A stretch of 57,415 nt of DNA from Mycobacterium hubeiense (lineage in GTDB: Bacteria; Actinomycetota; Actinomycetes; Mycobacteriales; Mycobacteriaceae): positions 1 through 57,415 of the forward strand of contig NZ_PIZU01000027.1 of the NCBI RefSeq assembly GCF_002838065.1, in the 5' to 3' direction. Each line of letters starts with the position of its first letter. Position 1 is the stretch's first letter. A program made the translations under genes and the position numbers. The notes beneath the pieces were generated by a model that saw only the letters and a list, made by a program, of their open reading frames with translations, was not told the origin of the DNA and ran no database searches. Positions 1 to 8,811 of this stretch are shown here, piece after piece.

Positions 1-1
1 T

Positions 2-412
2 ACGAGGCGTCCCCGAAAGACAAGGGAAGCTACGCCGAACGCCAACATCTACATCCCCCATGATGTGGTTCATCCTGACTTCAAGAAGGACCTCTTTCCG
101 GAGCACTTCATTGAATACGTCCCACCACCGAGTAACTACTTTGGGCCGTCGCGCTTGTTCGGCTCGTTGGAGGTCGAAGTCGACGATCCAGAGGTCGCCG
201 GTGGGCGGCGCGTATCGAGCACCGGCTCTATTTCTCTGAACCTGTCGACACAGACGACAACAGAGTCGTCGCGGTCGGGTATGGCCGCAAGGAGCCTCGC
301 GATTTGCGCGCAACTATCAAGCAGCGGGATCAGATCCGCAAGGCGATGGAGTACACAAAGTACTGTTTCCGCACGCAGGGGTACGGCATTCGTCCGTTCG
401 GGGACTAGTAGC
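2..412 (+). pseudogene. Broken ORF at window edge, two reading frames
   Basis: Coding-like sequence runs off the left edge. Frame 2 reads NIYIPHDVVHPDFKKD and continues to about DDPEVAGG near base 205. Frame 1 then becomes plausible, with EHRLYFSEPVDTDDN, VVAVGYGRKEP and KQRDQIRKAM, and stops at the TAG at 410-412, 48 bases before the XRE gene. The second half vaguely resembles a RelE/HigB-type toxin C-terminus, which would fit the HTH gene downstream. The frame change means the gene is broken here, or that only one half is real. No function is claimed. Confidence 0.25.
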
Positions 413-425
413 GCCACCAGGGGTT

Positions 426-443
426 GTTGCACTAGAATGCAAC
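426..443. promoter_or_regulatory. Palindromic operator-like site before XRE gene
   Basis: GTTGCA-CTAGAA-TGCAAC is a perfect 6-bp inverted repeat with a 6-bp spacer. It lies 18-35 bases upstream of the ATG of the small XRE-type regulator. Position and symmetry suggest autoregulation by that protein; this is inference. Confidence 0.45.
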
Positions 444-460
444 ATGAGGACGGGAGTGTC

Positions 461-781
461 ATGACAGACCAAACATTGCCGGCGGTTTCAGACGAATCAC
501 GCCGAGCGACCAAGCTGACACGCGACCTACGCCGGGTCATACGGGATCTGAAGAGCATCAGAGAAGCCCGCGGCATGTCGGCATCGCTCGTCGCCGACAT
601 CATCGGCGTCCACCGCAGCGTCATCTCCAAGTTTGAGAACCAATCCGGCGACCCCAAGCTGTCGACGCTCTTGCGCTACGCACATGCGATCGGCGCCGAC
701 CTCGATCTCGCGGTCGTCAACCCGCAGCGTCATGACAAGCCAGCGACAACCAGCAGCCGATCAAAAACACCGACGCGATGA
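461..781 (+). CDS. Small XRE-family HTH regulator (antitoxin-like)
   Basis: A 106-aa protein with one helix-turn-helix of the XRE/Cro type: residues ~30-85 read SIREARGMSASLVADIIGV, HRSVISKFE and PKLSTLLRYAHAIGADLDL, matching helices 2-5 of this fold. The ATG at 461 was chosen because GAGGACGGGAG precedes it and the HTH lies wholly inside; the longer upstream reading is not coding-like. The tail is basic and probably disordered. The palindrome at 426-443 sits in its leader. HigA-type antitoxins have this size and layout, and a possible broken toxin lies upstream, so it may be the survivor of a toxin-antitoxin pair. Confidence 0.7.
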   Translation: MTDQTLPAVSDESRRATKLTRDLRRVIRDLKSIREARGMSASLVADIIGVHRSVISKFENQSGDPKLSTLLRYAHAIGADLDLAVVNPQRHDKPATTSSRSKTPTR

Positions 782-900
782 TCGCCCCAAGCCCGCATTA
801 CCTACTGTCGCCCGCTCATCCTTGACGCCCCACAATCAGCGCGCCGAGGCTCATCGAGTCAGGCACGACGCAACCACCGGCCCGAGTTAGGGCCTGAGCC

Positions 901-968
901 GCAGGATGCGATCGTCGCCCTCGCGGGGACTTCCCCGGCCCGTCGCGGTTTCAGGTGGTGAACCACAG
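901..968 (-). pseudogene. 68-bp remnant of sugar dehydrogenase 3' end
   Basis: These 68 bases match 55897-55963, the 3' end of the complete PQQ-type sugar dehydrogenase gene, at roughly 90% identity by eye with one indel, and lie in the same orientation. The match starts near GCAGGATGCG and ends at GAACCACAG. Nothing else of that gene is present. The surrounding gap (782-1186) contains no other supported gene. Confidence 0.7.
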
Positions 969-1186
969 CGCCATCGGCCAGGTGTATTTGCCTGCTTGGC
1001 ACCACGCTATGTCGTCGCAATCACAACCCTGGGCGACCAGGTTGTACGCGTGGCGAACGGAGTCCACTGTCGTCATGCTCCTGTCGCCCACCGGCGGTAA
1101 GCCTCGATCCACTGCGCTTCTTCTGTAATATGTTGCTACAGAATAGAATTCGCTTTGCTGAATCCATACTGAGTTGACAACCGAAC

Positions 1187-1768
1187 TTGGTTATTACTCG
1201 TGGTACCCACGAAATCGACTTCCCGGCTTGGGCGGACAAGCTTGCCGGCAAGGAAATTCCGACGCAAGAGCTGACCGCGACCGAGATTCGGATGCTCCTC
1301 ACGAACCCCACCAAGATCAAAGACGTGTTCGACATCAAGGAGCAGGCGACCGCCGAAGCGACCAAGAGATTCCCGCCGCCGGATGGGGTTCGGGAGATCG
1401 ACAATCAAACCGACGCTTTCCGCCACGCCTACGCGAATGCCCTGATGACACAGAAGTTCGGCGAAGAATGGACCCGCAATTTCACCACAGCGCACGAAGG
1501 CCGTGAGAACAATTACGGGTCTAGCGAGGCGATGGATTTGTACAACAACGAGGTGGGGCGTCGGATCGCGGTGGATAACCCCAACGCCTCGCCGGAGGAG
1601 CTGGCTGACCTGGTCCAGCAGGCGGTCAATAACGGCGAAACAGTGGTCATCCGTCCCGATGGCAAAGGCCTGGAGTGGAGTAACAACATCGCGCCAGTGG
1701 ACACCGGCGACTCAAGCAGGAGTACGCCGCTCCCCGGTGCCCCACACCCGTCGCCGTACGGTTCTTGA
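1187..1768 (+). CDS. Orphan DUF6973-type toxin domain protein
   Basis: A 193-aa protein carrying the signature DAFRHAYANALM ... AHEGRENN ... AMDLYNNEVGR (residues ~75-130), typical of DUF6973 domains, which occur at the C-terminus of polymorphic toxins and phage or secretion-associated proteins. There is no signal peptide and no WXG/LXG trafficking domain. The frame is closed by a stop at 1175, so the protein starts at TTG 1187 or is a 5'-truncated cassette; a stronger internal ATG lies at 1289. The next gene is a lipoprotein, the usual arrangement for toxin and immunity protein. The domain assignment is by motif recall; catalytic activity is unknown. Confidence 0.65.
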   Translation: MVITRGTHEIDFPAWADKLAGKEIPTQELTATEIRMLLTNPTKIKDVFDIKEQATAEATKRFPPPDGVREIDNQTDAFRHAYANALMTQKFGEEWTRNFTTAHEGRENNYGSSEAMDLYNNEVGRRIAVDNPNASPEELADLVQQAVNNGETVVIRPDGKGLEWSNNIAPVDTGDSSRSTPLPGAPHPSPYGS

Positions 1769-1821
1769 GGCTCGCACTGACACAGCGCGATTACGCGAAG
1801 ACACCGATGAATAGGACGAAC

Positions 1822-2244
1822 ATGGCCGCTTGGATCCGGTTGTGGATCTGCACTGTGCTCATCTGCATCGCAATGACGGGTTGCGGCGTCGTTAAGGAGG
1901 ACGACCCGCTGGAGGCCAAACTGTCCGATTTGAAGGACAGTGGGCAGGCTGCGCGGTTAAGCGATCTCACCGACTTCAGCTGGGACGAGGTCCACCTCTT
2001 CAACGAGTACACCAAACGAGAGGCGATCGAGAAGATCGTCGGATCCCCCGTCATCTCCGCCGACTACCACGCCGCAGGGAGCCTGCTGGTGTTCGAGGAT
2101 CATGGCAAGGTCGTCAAGACGATCACCGTCAAAGGCGACTATCTGAGGGCCGACGACTACACCTACGGATCCGACGTGCTAGTGAAACCCTGGGGAAACG
2201 GCGCCATGCGACTGACACCTCCGGGCGCTGATCCCGAGAACTGA
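1822..2244 (+). CDS. Lipoprotein, candidate immunity protein
   Basis: A 140-aa protein. A hydrophobic signal (IRLWICTVLICIAMTGC) ends in a lipobox with the acceptor Cys at residue 21 when ATG 1822 is used; AGGA 6 bases upstream supports this start, although ATG 1807 is also possible. The mature part contains SWDEVHLFNEYTKREAIEKI followed by a beta-rich domain, a pattern common in small lipoproteins encoded beside secreted toxins. It lies 53 bases after the DUF6973 gene on the same strand. A role as a membrane-anchored immunity protein is inferred from context only. Confidence 0.7.
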   Translation: MAAWIRLWICTVLICIAMTGCGVVKEDDPLEAKLSDLKDSGQAARLSDLTDFSWDEVHLFNEYTKREAIEKIVGSPVISADYHAAGSLLVFEDHGKVVKTITVKGDYLRADDYTYGSDVLVKPWGNGAMRLTPPGADPEN

Positions 2245-2467
2245 GGACCTGTTTCGCCGACTCAACTCCCCGGCTACCTCTGACAAGAAGTCCGGCGGCC
2301 TCGTCAAGCACCACCATCATGGTGTAAATCCCGGTGATGCATTCGCTTTCGTGTCGCACTCGACGGCCGCGTCGCCGACCGTGGAGTCAGAGCTGGCGGT
2401 CTCTTGCGTTGTCCCTTCTTGTGACGGCCTGACGACAAATGCTCCCGGGTTTGTCATATCACCAGGA

Positions 2468-2500
2468 GTCAAAACCTTCGCATTATGCGAAGGTTTTGAC
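2468..2500. promoter_or_regulatory. 33-bp perfect palindrome over a leader RBS
   Basis: GTCAAAACCTTCGCAT, one T, then ATGCGAAGGTTTTGAC: two 16-bp perfect arms. The right arm contains the GAAGG that would serve as ribosome binding site for the ATG at 2501, so folding would hide it. It could equally be a dimeric-protein operator or a recombination site. The rest of the gap 2245-2500 shows no supported gene. Confidence 0.6.
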
Positions 2501-2626
2501 ATGGCTATAGCGATGAAGTTAGAACGGCTGCGTGAAGATGCCGTGGGCGACAAGCTTCAGTCGGTCACGGGCGACCCTCGTGGATACCCCCCAACGACAT
2601 CCGTCGACGCGGACCCACGCCGGTGA
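2501..2626 (+). CDS. 41-aa leader ORF coupled to the pRiA4b-like gene
   Basis: The ATG directly follows the 33-bp palindrome. The 41-aa product (MAIAMKLERLREDAVGDK...) has no recognised domain. Its TGA overlaps the GTG of the next gene in a GTGA arrangement, suggesting translational coupling. It may be a leader peptide gene or the remnant N-terminus of a lost gene. Coding potential is plausible but unproven. Confidence 0.4.
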   Translation: MAIAMKLERLREDAVGDKLQSVTGDPRGYPPTTSVDADPRR

Positions 2627-3735
2627 AAACAACGCGCCTGCGGGTGGTGTTGCGCGACGTCGAGCCGGCGGTCGCCCGGGTGATCGATGTGCCCGCATCG
2701 GCGACCCTGCCCGAGCTGCACGACCTCCTGCAGGCCGCGATCGGCTGGACCGACTCGCATTTGCACCAGTTCGTCACGCCGCAGGCAACCTACGGGATGG
2801 AGATTCCTGGCGCGGATGTGTGGCCCGAGGACCAGCGTGACGAAACCGGCGCCCGGCTGGCCGATCTCGGCGCCAAGTTCGAATACGTCTACGACTGCGG
2901 CGATGACTGGACCCACGACGTCGAGGTGCTCGGGCCCGGCGGCTCTGTACCTGGCTGCATCGACGGGCATGGTGCCTGTCCGCCCGAAGACTGCGGCGGA
3001 CCCGGCGGGTACGCCGAACTGCTCGACGTGCTCGCCGACCCGGCGCACCCCGAGCACGAGCGCATGCGCACCTGGGTCGGCAACCGGTTGCGGCCGTTCG
3101 ACCGCGTCGCAACAGACCAGTGGGTGCGCCGGGTTGTCGGTGAGGTGCCCGAAAGTGTCCGGCTGCTACTCGATTTCGCTGCCAACGGGATCAAGCTCAC
3201 TCCGGGTGGGCGGCTGCCCCGAACGGTGGTGCGCAGCGTGCAACAGCACCGCCCACACTGGTACCTGCTCGACCGGCCCGCCTCCATCGAGGACGACCTG
3301 CCGCCTTTGGGAGCGCTGCACGGGCTGTTGCGCGGCGTCGGGCTGCTACGGCTGCGTCATGGCGTGCTCACCCCCACCCGTGCGGCCAGCGATGATCTCG
3401 CCATAGTGCGCCGACTCAGGTCGGCGTTCGACCCATACACCTTTGCCACCGAAATCACCGAACTCACAATCGGGGTGCTCGCCGCGCACGGTCCGCTCCC
3501 ACTTGGGGAGCTCGCGACACAGGTGCATCAACTACTAGGGCGCGGCTGGCAGCGCGGCGGGCAACCCATCAACGAGGGCGACGTGCGGATGGCGATCGCC
3601 GAGCAGTCCTCGGTCATGAAGGGACTCGACCTGATCGACAGCGCCGACTGGCACGTATTCGCTGCGGGGGCTGCGGCCCGATCCCTGCTTCCCCGCGCCA
3701 CCATGCTTGCCGAGATCTGGACCAACAACGAGTGA
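2623..3735 (+). CDS. Plasmid pRiA4b ORF-3-like protein
   Basis: A 370-aa protein. The N-terminal ~165 residues match the pRiA4b ORF-3 / IS1096 TnpR-like family: LRVVLRDVEPAVARVIDVP, ELHDLLQAAIGWTDSHLHQF, FEYVYDCGDDWTHDVEV and the Cys/Gly-rich ACPPEDCGGPGGYAELL. The C-terminal ~200 residues are helical and resemble winged-helix units. The molecular role of this family is not established; members are frequent in mobile and accessory regions. The GTG start at 2623 overlaps the upstream 41-aa ORF by 4 bases. Confidence 0.8.
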   Translation: MKTTRLRVVLRDVEPAVARVIDVPASATLPELHDLLQAAIGWTDSHLHQFVTPQATYGMEIPGADVWPEDQRDETGARLADLGAKFEYVYDCGDDWTHDVEVLGPGGSVPGCIDGHGACPPEDCGGPGGYAELLDVLADPAHPEHERMRTWVGNRLRPFDRVATDQWVRRVVGEVPESVRLLLDFAANGIKLTPGGRLPRTVVRSVQQHRPHWYLLDRPASIEDDLPPLGALHGLLRGVGLLRLRHGVLTPTRAASDDLAIVRRLRSAFDPYTFATEITELTIGVLAAHGPLPLGELATQVHQLLGRGWQRGGQPINEGDVRMAIAEQSSVMKGLDLIDSADWHVFAAGAAARSLLPRATMLAEIWTNNE

Positions 3736-3768
3736 CCCGCCACCTCGGCGTCAAGGTCGCCTGCGGCA

Positions 3769-5340
3769 GTGGTCAATTCATTTTCCGCGACGGCACGCGC
3801 CGGTAGCATCCAGCGCGTGTCGACGGATTCGCGCTCTGACGCGCCACCGCGTCAAGTGTCGGGGCTCGCCGCCGCCATGACGGTGATCGCCATGGGACTC
3901 GGCTACGCCATTTCGATCGGCGACCCGACAAGCCTGTCTGCGAACCTCCAACTCGTTTCCGCCGGGCTGCAGATCTCCGGAACGACGTCCACCTTCGTCG
4001 CCACCCTCGCCACCCTCACCATGGCCGCCGCGGTGCTCAGCGCCGGCGCCCTCGGCGACCTCTACGGCATGCGCCGCATGTATCTGGTCGGCCTCTCAGG
4101 CGCGATCGCCTTCAGCGCGCTGGCCGCCGCTGCGCCGATTCCGGCGGCGTTGATGGTGGCGCGGGCAGGCGTCGGCGTGACCCTGGCGTTCCTCATCGGG
4201 CTGTCCCTGGCGCTCACCAACGCGGTGTTTCCGCCAGGCCGACGCGCCGCGGCCATCGCGGCCTACTTCGGCGTCGGATACGCCGTCGCCACGCCGATGC
4301 CCGCCCTCAGCGGCGCGCTGGGCCATGCGATCGGTTGGCGCGCATGCTTTTTCGTCGTCCCGATCATCGCCGCGCTGGGCCTTCTCATCACCTGGCGCTA
4401 CGTGCCCGAAACGGTCCGCGCCGCCCGCCGGCTCGATTTGACCGGTATGGCGCTGTTCGCCGTCGCGCTGCTCGGGCTCATCTTCGGCATCTCGCGCATC
4501 GAGACCGGCATCAACACGCTCGGCCTCACCGCCATCGCCGTGGGACTGGTGGCGGCGGCGGCATTCGTCATGCAGGAACTGCGCACGCCCCACCCCGCAT
4601 TAGACATGCACGTCTTTCGCTCCGGCCGGTTCAACGCCGCCGTCACCGCCGGCGTGATGTTCAACATCGTGCTGGGCGGATCGATGGTCTTGTTGGCCTT
4701 CTACCTCGTCACGATCCGCAAAGAATCTCACGAGCTGTTCGGCCTGTTACTGATCCCGGCCACCGCCATGGCGGCAGTCGCAGCCACCGCGGCGGGGCCG
4801 ACCGCCAACCGGTTCGGCCCGCGCACCGTGCTTGTTGGCGGCCTCGTCACAATGCTGGCCGGCCTGCTGGTCCTCCGGACGTTCGACTTGACCACGTCAC
4901 GGGCGGTGGTGTTCGTGACGACGGCGCTCATCGTCGTCGGCGGTGCCCTGGTCACCACCCCGCAGGCCACCATCATGATGGGCAGCGCGCCCGCCGACCT
5001 CGGCGGCGCGGTCTCCGCCGTCAAGAGCGCCGTCAACGAGGGCGGATATTCCCTTGGCCCAGCGCTTTTCGCACTAGTCGGCATCAACCTCTTCCTCACC
5101 GACAGCGTGCACGACCTCTCCGGGTCGGGAATCACCCGTACGGAGGCGCAGCAAGCGCTGTTGACAACGCACGGCGGCCGGGGAGCCCACCTGGTCAACC
5201 CCGAGCAGGCCCGACTCCTCGTCGACCAGGCGGCGCACAATGCCGTCGACGCGATTCACACCCTCAGTCTCATCATGGCGGTCGGACCGATTGCAGCGAT
5301 CATGTTGGCGCTCTGGCTGATCAAGCCACAGGCGCGCTGA
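3769..5340 (+). CDS. MFS transporter, DHA2-like (14 TM) exporter
   Basis: A 523-aa polytopic membrane protein with alternating hydrophobic segments throughout. It carries the MFS loop GALGDLYGMRRMYLVGLSG after TM2 and a second-half loop GPTANRFGPRTVLVGG. Length and spacing fit the 14-TM DHA2 proton-coupled drug exporter group; the substrate cannot be told. A loop of ~65 residues lies before the last TM. GTG 3769 gives a 16-residue extension with no obvious role; GTG 3817 (VSTDSRSDAPP) is an alternative. It appears monocistronic. Confidence 0.85.
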   Translation: MVNSFSATARAGSIQRVSTDSRSDAPPRQVSGLAAAMTVIAMGLGYAISIGDPTSLSANLQLVSAGLQISGTTSTFVATLATLTMAAAVLSAGALGDLYGMRRMYLVGLSGAIAFSALAAAAPIPAALMVARAGVGVTLAFLIGLSLALTNAVFPPGRRAAAIAAYFGVGYAVATPMPALSGALGHAIGWRACFFVVPIIAALGLLITWRYVPETVRAARRLDLTGMALFAVALLGLIFGISRIETGINTLGLTAIAVGLVAAAAFVMQELRTPHPALDMHVFRSGRFNAAVTAGVMFNIVLGGSMVLLAFYLVTIRKESHELFGLLLIPATAMAAVAATAAGPTANRFGPRTVLVGGLVTMLAGLLVLRTFDLTTSRAVVFVTTALIVVGGALVTTPQATIMMGSAPADLGGAVSAVKSAVNEGGYSLGPALFALVGINLFLTDSVHDLSGSGITRTEAQQALLTTHGGRGAHLVNPEQARLLVDQAAHNAVDAIHTLSLIMAVGPIAAIMLALWLIKPQAR

Positions 5341-5487
5341 GCTTCGTCGTAGAAGTCTTCATGCCGCGGGCATTGCCGATCCGATTGCCTGCCGTCGCGA
5401 TCCAGATCAGGACCGCCGAGAACTCTAGACATCACGTTGGGCCATTGTGAATACTGTTTCTAAAGTGACGTCAGTTATTAAGGCGTT

Positions 5488-5498
5488 GTCGTACGAAC
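5488..5498 (+). promoter_or_regulatory. Shared motif copy 1 (GTCGTACGAAC)
   Basis: GTCGTACGAAC lies in the 458-base, unusually AT-rich gap before the CDGP gene. It matches the motif found at 8918, 18497, 30162 and 33687. The gap also holds GAACATCGCA twice within ~25 bases near 5634-5655; no other gene is seen in it. At ~300 bases from the start codon this is the weakest of the five sites by position. Confidence 0.4.
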
Positions 5499-5798
5499 AT
5501 ATCAATACACAAAAAAGCTGTCATACGTTCGGCGCAATCGCCATTCAAGGCCTTTACCGCATTCACTAATTCGGCGTACTTTCGCGGTATCCGCATCGGC
5601 TTTACGGCAAAGGATCGCGATGATGACACTCGAACATCGCAGATGAACATCGCACCGCGACACTAGATCTCGCTGTCGCAACGTTCCGTGACCACACAGA
5701 AAGAATGCCGAATTCCAATAGTTTCACGGCGCGTAGGAGCACGCGTCCTTAACCTCCACGAATTCTCCCAATCAAACGTCGGGAAGAAGGGAATCAAA

Positions 5799-6050
5799 AT
5801 GAAAACCATCATTATCAGCGGACTGATCAGCCTCCTCGCCAGCGGCGGCATTGCCGTGGCCACACCGGCCAGCGCCGGCTGCCAGAGCGCATTCGTCAGC
5901 ATCTTCGGCGGCGGCCAGCGCTGCGACGGCCCGATTAACTCGCTCGGCAACTTCACCCGCTGCGACGCCGGACACGGCATGGGCTTCGGCGGCTCAAACT
6001 GCTACGTGGTCAACGTCAACGACCCCACACAGGCCCCGCATATCCCGTAA
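5799..6050 (+). CDS. Small secreted CDGP-domain protein
   Basis: An 83-aa protein with a Sec signal peptide ending ATPASA before GCQ (about residue 27). The mature ~56-residue part contains GGGQRCDGP, NFTRCDAGHG and GGSNCYVV, with four Cys that could form two disulfides. The RCDGP core is typical of mycobacterial CDGP-domain secreted proteins of unknown function. ATG 5799 is preceded by GAAGAAGGGA; the longer upstream frame has no signal-like start. Encoded alone, 106 bases before the YVTN gene. Confidence 0.75.
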   Translation: MKTIIISGLISLLASGGIAVATPASAGCQSAFVSIFGGGQRCDGPINSLGNFTRCDAGHGMGFGGSNCYVVNVNDPTQAPHIP

Positions 6051-6156
6051 CCACTGTCGTCCGATTGTACAAATTTCCCAACAGTTTTCGGCTCGCCTGC
6101 TCGTCACCGCAAGAACTGCTTGCTACACCGAGTCGATCACGCACCAAGGAGGCATC

Positions 6157-8067
6157 ATGGCAACTCGGCAACGAGAGAACGCCAATTCCACCGGCAAGTC
6201 ACGTCGGCGCAAGGGCCGACATCGCACCAGACATACCGAGGCTTATCGCTGGCTGGCCGCAGGCGCATTCACGCTCGGCGTTGGCGCGGCACTCACCGCC
6301 GGCGCCGGTGTCGCCAACGCCGAAGACAGCGAATCGCCGGGGGCCGGACCGTCTTCGGCGACAACCAACGAATCCGGCACGAGCCCAGGCGCAACCGTTG
6401 CCGCATCCACGAACAACCGGACCGCGGATCCCTCCGCCGACATCGGACCATCGAAGCGCACACCGCCGAAGGTCACCATCTCGTCCAGCGGCGGTAACCT
6501 GGCGGCGTCGTTGCGCCGGGCGGTCGGTTCGCTGTCCTCACCGCCGAAGAGCCGCGGCGAGTCCGAGCGGCGCACAAGTTTGCGGTCGCTGATCGATCAG
6601 CCAGCGAAAAGCACTGCTGCCGAGAGCCGTACGCCAGGTGACGAGAATAATCTTTCGGTGAGTCGCGCCGCGGCGTCGCTCGCCAACGAGTTGACTACAA
6701 ATGTCGTATCCCTGTTCACGGCACGGTCATCCAATCCGGTCAAGCCGGTTAATCCGGTCAAGCCGGTGGCACCCGCCACCCCGAACCTGTTGTCGGCCTT
6801 TAACGTTGCGACATTCCGCCCGCCTGAAACCACCAACCGCCTCACCACGACACCACCGGAGCCCAAGGTCGTCACCACCATCCCCATCGATCCAAACGCA
6901 GTGGTGCTCAGCCCGGCCGGTTCGCAGATCTACGCCACCAATCCGCTCGACGACACGGTGACGGTGGTCAACACACGCAGCAACACCGTCGACGGCACGC
7001 CGATCCCCGTCGGCGACCACCCGTCGTATGTCGCGACGAGCCCAGACGGTAACCGTCTGTATGTCCTCAACAGCGGCGGCGACAGCATCTCGGTGATCGA
7101 CACCCGCACCAGGGCTACCGTCGGCGCCCCTATCCCGGTCGGGGCCAACCCGCTGGGCATGGCGATCAACCCCAGTGGCACAAGACTTTACGTGACCGAT
7201 CTCGACGGCACGATGCGCGTCATCGACACGCGGAGCCGCGCCACCGTGGGGTCCGTCCCGGTGGGTAACGCGGCGTATGAGCCGGTGGTCAGTCCGGACG
7301 GATCCCGGGTCTATGTCGCGTCGGTCGACGACAACGGCAACGGCACTGTGCGCGTCATCGATGCGCGCACCTTGCGGCCCATCGGCACGCCGATACCGGT
7401 TGGACCGGCACCGCTGGGAATGGTGGTCAGCCGCGACGGCAGGCGACTCTATGTCAGTGACCTCGACGGCACCGTTCGGATGATCGACACTCGTAGCCGC
7501 CGCGTTATCGGCAGTCCGATTCCGGTAGGACCGGTACCAAATGCCTTGGCGGTCAGCCCCGACGGCCGGTATCTGTATGTGGGCGAGTCCGAGTTGAGAA
7601 ACGTGTGGGTAATCAACACCCGCACCGGAACCCGTGTCGCCGGCCCCATCCCGGTCAGCGGTGGCCCAAACGGCCTGGCCGTCAGCCGCGACGGCAACCG
7701 CCTCTACGTGGCCACTGCGGACACCATCGAAGTCATCGACACGTCTGGCGCCCCGGAAAACTTCAATGTGGGTTTCCTGTTCGACATCGCCTCACTCGCC
7801 GAGGACGCGGGGACCATCATCGACGATGTCGGGAGGATCGGGATCGGCTCGCTCTTACGCGGCGGAGCGCTGGCGCTGGTCGGCATCGGAACCGGGCTCG
7901 GCGACATCCAGCAAGGGCGATTTGTCACGGGCGGACTACAAGTGGCCTCCGGAGTCGCCGGCGGCGCGGCGTTGGTCTTCCCGCCCGCCGCAGTGCCGCT
8001 TGCCGTCACCAGCGCTGCCTTGACCGGAGTCGGCTTCCTCGTCGGCGGACTGTTTCCCGCGCTGTGA
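6157..8067 (+). CDS. Secreted YVTN/YncE-type beta-propeller protein
   Basis: A 636-aa protein. ATG 6157 is preceded by AAGGAGG, and a basic stretch (KSRRRKGRHRTRH) leads a hydrophobic signal segment ending GAGVANAEDS. Residues ~50-230 are a disordered Ser/Thr/Pro linker with KPVNPVKPV repeats. From ~240 to ~530 at least seven ~42-residue blades repeat the pattern NRLYV...I.VIDTRTR..V..PIPVG..P, the YVTN propeller fold. The last ~80 residues are hydrophobic and Gly/Ala-rich. It is likely extracytoplasmic; binding partners are unknown. It converges with the receiver-like gene 15 bases away. Confidence 0.85.
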   Translation: MATRQRENANSTGKSRRRKGRHRTRHTEAYRWLAAGAFTLGVGAALTAGAGVANAEDSESPGAGPSSATTNESGTSPGATVAASTNNRTADPSADIGPSKRTPPKVTISSSGGNLAASLRRAVGSLSSPPKSRGESERRTSLRSLIDQPAKSTAAESRTPGDENNLSVSRAAASLANELTTNVVSLFTARSSNPVKPVNPVKPVAPATPNLLSAFNVATFRPPETTNRLTTTPPEPKVVTTIPIDPNAVVLSPAGSQIYATNPLDDTVTVVNTRSNTVDGTPIPVGDHPSYVATSPDGNRLYVLNSGGDSISVIDTRTRATVGAPIPVGANPLGMAINPSGTRLYVTDLDGTMRVIDTRSRATVGSVPVGNAAYEPVVSPDGSRVYVASVDDNGNGTVRVIDARTLRPIGTPIPVGPAPLGMVVSRDGRRLYVSDLDGTVRMIDTRSRRVIGSPIPVGPVPNALAVSPDGRYLYVGESELRNVWVINTRTGTRVAGPIPVSGGPNGLAVSRDGNRLYVATADTIEVIDTSGAPENFNVGFLFDIASLAEDAGTIIDDVGRIGIGSLLRGGALALVGIGTGLGDIQQGRFVTGGLQVASGVAGGAALVFPPAAVPLAVTSAALTGVGFLVGGLFPAL

Positions 8068-8082
8068 CGGCTGGTGATGGCG

Positions 8083-8811
8083 CTATGGCTGGACCACGGA
8101 CGAATGCCCGTTGCGGCGGCACCAACTCACGATGTAGCGCGCGTGCAGGCCGCACCAGCGATACACCGCGGCCAGTGTCAACGGCAGGCTCGGATCGTGC
8201 TCGCCGCGCTGCTGGATGATCGGGCCGAGGTAGTGGGTCGCCACCTTGGTCGCCGTATTGACCGCAACGCCGGCGGCCGCCGCCAATGTGGCGCCATCGG
8301 AGGCCCGTCCCGCAGCAATGGCGCCGGCGAGCCGTCCTGCGGTATGCCCTTTCCGGCCGCGAAACAATTCGTACAGCGGTGGAACACGCGGCGACGGCGC
8401 CGCGACGGTGTGACGCTTTCCGACGGCGGCGTCGCGGATCAACGCTGGAAGGTCTGCGGTGCCAGCGGATTTCGGGAACACGGACACCACCTCCGGGCGC
8501 AGCCGTGCCTCGTCGAGCAGATCCTGCTCCATGCTGTGGCCCTGTGTCGCCAAGATCACCGGCGCGAGCCGGTCCGCCTCGTGCATGACGTCGATCACGT
8601 CCAGACCGTCGAAGGTGAACTCCAAATCCGGGTTGTTCCATACCAAGTCGGCGATCACGACGTCGAATCGAACCCGGCCGACGATCTCGCGGTGCACGGC
8701 GTCTCGGTCCACGCCGGCGGCCACGGTCGCGTCGGGAAATGCCTCAGCCAGCATCGGTACGACGACCCGGCCCAGCGGCGAGGCCACGAGTATGCGCGCG
8801 CTCCCATCCAC
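8083..8811 (-). CDS. Receiver-like regulator with C-terminal HTH
   Basis: A 242-aa protein starting at GTG 8811, preceded by GGAGGATGGAGCC. Residues ~1-130 look like a response-regulator receiver: ILVASPLGR in strand 1, DVVIADLVW with a candidate phosphoacceptor Asp, and VFPKSAG with the conserved Lys. The acidic pair usually found after strand 1 is missing (VAS instead of a DD pair), so it may be a pseudo-receiver. The C-terminal half (residues ~165-242) has a helical DNA-binding-like segment, GATLAAAAGVAVNTATKVA, unlike the LuxR HTH of its neighbours. It is divergent from the 86-aa HTH gene, with a shared motif between them. Confidence 0.6.
   Translation of the reverse strand: MDGSARILVASPLGRVVVPMLAEAFPDATVAAGVDRDAVHREIVGRVRFDVVIADLVWNNPDLEFTFDGLDVIDVMHEADRLAPVILATQGHSMEQDLLDEARLRPEVVSVFPKSAGTADLPALIRDAAVGKRHTVAAPSPRVPPLYELFRGRKGHTAGRLAGAIAAGRASDGATLAAAAGVAVNTATKVATHYLGPIIQQRGEHDPSLPLTLAAVYRWCGLHARYIVSWCRRNGHSSVVQP

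Noticed and set aside
136..657. 173-codon minus-strand ORF at the window start
   Set aside because: Antisense to the XRE gene; no domain and no RBS.
6900..7740. Repeat array resembling CRISPR
   Set aside because: The ~126-base periodicity is the codon-level signature of YVTN propeller blades, with diverged units and no spacers.
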